A stretch of 64,000 bases of DNA from RYN-230 sp963704995. GTDB taxonomy: Bacteria; Actinomycetota; Actinomycetes; Streptosporangiales; Streptosporangiaceae. Position numbers and translations under genes: made by a program. Numbering within the stretch: position 1 is the first letter of the stretch; each line of letters starts with the position of its first letter. The stretch lies in assembly GCA_963704995.1 (NCBI GenBank), contig CAVPIM010000017.1, positions 1 to 64,000 of the forward strand, written 5' to 3'. This document shows, in pieces, positions 62,134 to 64,000 of the stretch. A model generated the notes under the pieces. It had not been told where the DNA came from, made no database searches, and saw only the letters and a list, made by a program, of their open reading frames with translations.

Positions 62134-63006
62134 ATGGCCGATATGTTCGGCTTCAAGATCATCCGCCAGTACGAGCAGGGTGTCGTGTTCCGCTTCGGCG
62201 AGGCCCTGCCTGGCGTGCGCAAGCCCGGCCTCACCTGGGTCAATCCGTTCACCTGCCGGCTCACCAAGGTCAACATGCAGATCGCCGTGGCCGCGGTGCC
62301 CGCGCAGGAGACCATCACGCGGGACAACGTCACGCTGAAGGTGGATGCGGTCGTCTACTACCGGGTCGTCGACCCGCTCAAGGCGATCATCAACGTGCAG
62401 AACTATCACTACGCCGTCTCGCAGGTGGCCCAGACCTCGCTGAGGTCCGTCACCGGGCGCAGCAACATGGACCAGCTGCTGTCCGAGCGTGAGCAGGTCA
62501 ACGCCGAGCTCAAGGACGTGATCGACGCTCCCACCGAAGGCCCGTGGGGCATCCGCGTGGAGCGCGTCGAGGTCAAGGACATCTCCCTGCCGGAGTCCAT
62601 GAAGCGCTCCATGTCACGGCAGGCCGAGGCCGAGCGTGAGCGCCGCGCCCGGATCATCGCCGCCGACGGCGAGTACCAGGCCTCCAAGAAGCTGGCCCAG
62701 GCCGCTACCGTCATGGCGGCCGACCCGGCCGCCCTGCAACTGCGGCTGCTGCAGACCGTCGTCGAAGTCGCCGCCGAGAAGAACAGCACCCTGGTCATGC
62801 CGTTCCCGGTGGAACTGCTGCGCTTCTTCGACCGGGCCGCCGCGGCAGGCAGCCTCGCGCCGCGCGTCTGGCGAGGCCGGCGAGACCAGCGAGACCGTGC
62901 AGGCCGGCGAGACCGGGCAGATCACCGTCCCGCCGGTCCCGCCTGCGCTGCCGGCCGCCGTGCCGGGGACCCAGCCCGCCAGCGTGACCCAGGCCATCAC
63001 CGCTGA
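62134..63006 (+). CDS. Slipin/stomatin-like SPFH protein, C-terminus uncertain
   Basis: 290 residues as given, from ATG 62134. Band 7 domain: MFGFKIIRQYEQGVVFRFGE, VRKPGLTWVNPF, TRDNVTLKVDAVVYYRVVDP, then QVAQTSLRSVTGRSNMDQLL, GPWGIRVERVEVKDISLPES and the coiled coil MKRSMSRQAEAERERRARII, all typical of slipins. The usual N-terminal TM helix of slipins is missing or very short. After about 62870 the frame turns Arg-rich while another frame reads ASGEAGETSETVQAGETGQI, so an indel near 62870 probably alters the tail. The second SPFH protein of this window. Confidence 0.9.
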   Translation: MADMFGFKIIRQYEQGVVFRFGEALPGVRKPGLTWVNPFTCRLTKVNMQIAVAAVPAQETITRDNVTLKVDAVVYYRVVDPLKAIINVQNYHYAVSQVAQTSLRSVTGRSNMDQLLSEREQVNAELKDVIDAPTEGPWGIRVERVEVKDISLPESMKRSMSRQAEAERERRARIIAADGEYQASKKLAQAATVMAADPAALQLRLLQTVVEVAAEKNSTLVMPFPVELLRFFDRAAAAGSLAPRVWRGRRDQRDRAGRRDRADHRPAGPACAAGRRAGDPARQRDPGHHR

Positions 63007-63061
63007 ACGGCGCCCCGAAGGCGGGCAGCGCGGGCTGACACACCGCGGGCGGGCGCAGGGC

Positions 63062-64000
63062 TCAGGAGTGCGGCCCCAGCCGGTAGACCAGCGCGCCGTC
63101 GGCCGCGGTAGCCGAACCGGAAGCCGACCGCCCGGAGGTAGTTCAGGATCTCGGGGGTGGGGGACCAGGCGATCGCCCAGCCGACGTGCATCCGGCGTGC
63201 GTCGAGCCGGGCCGCCTGCAGCCACGCCGGGTGGGCCTGGCTGGCCAGCAGCTGGTGGTAGACGGCGCCCGGGTCACGCTGGGCCGTCGAGCAGGTCAGC
63301 GTAGAAGGGGTGGCGTTTCACCGCGGCCAGCGTGGACTCGGGCAAGCGGGATATGTAGGCGACGGTCCTCGGATGACCGTCGGCGGTGGCCTGCACTTCG
63401 GCCTCGGGGTTGAACGCCGCTCCCTCGTCGGGGAGCGGCACCGCGCTGCGCACGCCGAGCGGGACATCCACGACGATCGAGCCCGAATGGTCAGCCGCGA
63501 TCGGGCGGTCCAGTGCGGGCAGGGCCGCCGGGATGGTCGCGGTGACCTGCGGGGTGGCGAAGGATCCGACACTGCCGGCTTCGAGGACGGCGAGCGCGAG
63601 CACGACGACCAGGACCGGCCAGGCGTGATAGCGCAGCCAGTTCACGGCGGCGGCGGCGAGCAGCGCCGCGGCCACCAGCCCGAGTTCGGTGAACCGGTTG
63701 GCTTCCCGGAAGGAGGACAGCAGCGGGTTCCGCACCAGCCACGTGAACGGCATGATCGTTGACAGCCGCAGGCCGTGGGACACCGTGGCGAACGGCACGT
63801 ACCGGTGCTGGCCGATGATGATCCCGCTGCCCAGGGCCAGCCAGGTGGCGCCGAGCCAGAACAGGGCGAGCAGCCGGGCATTGCGCCGCCGCCAGCAGAC
63901 GACCAGGCCGAACAAGGCCAGGGCGGTCAGCACCACGCCGTAGGCGACGAACGTGGCGCTGTGCGGGCCTGAGCTGTAGTAGTACGCGGCCAGGGTCTTC
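63062..64000 (-). CDS. C-terminal part of a large membrane protein, frameshifted, runs off the window
   Basis: The 5' end lies beyond position 64000. Seen here: several TM helices (GVVLTALALFGLVVCWRR, ARLLALFWLGATWLALGSG, LGLVAAALLAAAAVNWL, AWPVLVVVLALAVLEAGS), an extracytoplasmic part (TATIPAALPALDRPIAADHS, GSIVVDVPLGVRSAVPLPDE), and after frame breaks near 63286 and 63108 the tail HQLLASQAHPAWLQAARLDA, RRMHVGWAIAWSPTPEILNY, ADGALVYRLGPHS. The topology and C-terminal soluble domain recall YfhO/DUF-type membrane glycosyltransferase-related proteins; the exact family is unknown. Confidence 0.65.

Noticed and set aside
1..64000. CRISPR arrays, transposases, integrases, tRNA genes
   Set aside because: None recognised by eye; repeated units seen are only two to three short tandem copies.

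Overview
The window is very GC-rich DNA from an actinobacterium. Family content supports this: a WhiB regulator, a SigK/RskA pair, an Acg-type nitroreductase, an Rv1733c-like membrane protein, an RNase H-phosphatase fusion beside rnpB, an Lhr helicase and a form II CoxLSM-type oxidase. The flavour is Streptosporangiales-like rather than mycobacterial, but no rRNA or tRNA gene is present to fix the taxon. I see no phage, IS element, CRISPR array or tRNA.

Layout. 1-3000: the end of a frame-broken MFS exporter, then a minus-strand operon of ApbE flavin transferase flanked by two tiny single-TM proteins. 3200-9220: Acg nitroreductase, CYTH protein, alpha/beta hydrolase with a degenerate nucleophile elbow, and a membrane-anchored sulfite-oxidase-type molybdoenzyme divergent from sigK-rskA. 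9290-12620: a housekeeping block (zinc ribbon protein, RNase H/phosphatase, rnpB RNA) followed by GlsB and WhiB. 12690-24840: regulators and small enzymes (Rv1733c-like, wHTH plus membrane protein, two SDRs, a SigG-like ECF sigma factor, LuxR-LAL regulator, histidine kinase, ArsR/SRPBCC, MerR, polysaccharide deacetylase). 25060-29410: Lhr helicase.

30470-38400 is the most unusual region. A class III adenylate cyclase with AAA and TPR-like parts is followed by three proteins carrying cyclic-nucleotide-binding domains: an MFS transporter, a PLP-dependent group II decarboxylase, and a stand-alone domain. This looks like a local cAMP circuit acting directly on transport and on amino-acid decarboxylation. 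An acyl-CoA dehydrogenase and a tryptophanase follow.

41380-50610: a MarR-ABC exporter pair with twin operators, a secreted phosphodiesterase, and an NrtR-like NUDIX regulator divergent (over twin operators) from an SPFH protein, an NAD-kinase-like protein and PspA. This looks like an NAD-linked membrane-stress module. 50620-64000: succinate-semialdehyde dehydrogenase, TMEM175-like channel, S53 protease, DinB protein, CoxL/S/M-like oxidase, a polytopic membrane protein, a slipin, and the end of another membrane protein running off the window.

About fifteen single-base frame breaks interrupt otherwise well-conserved genes, mostly in G/C runs. I read these mainly as uncorrected sequencing indels. 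Affected genes are annotated across the break and flagged.
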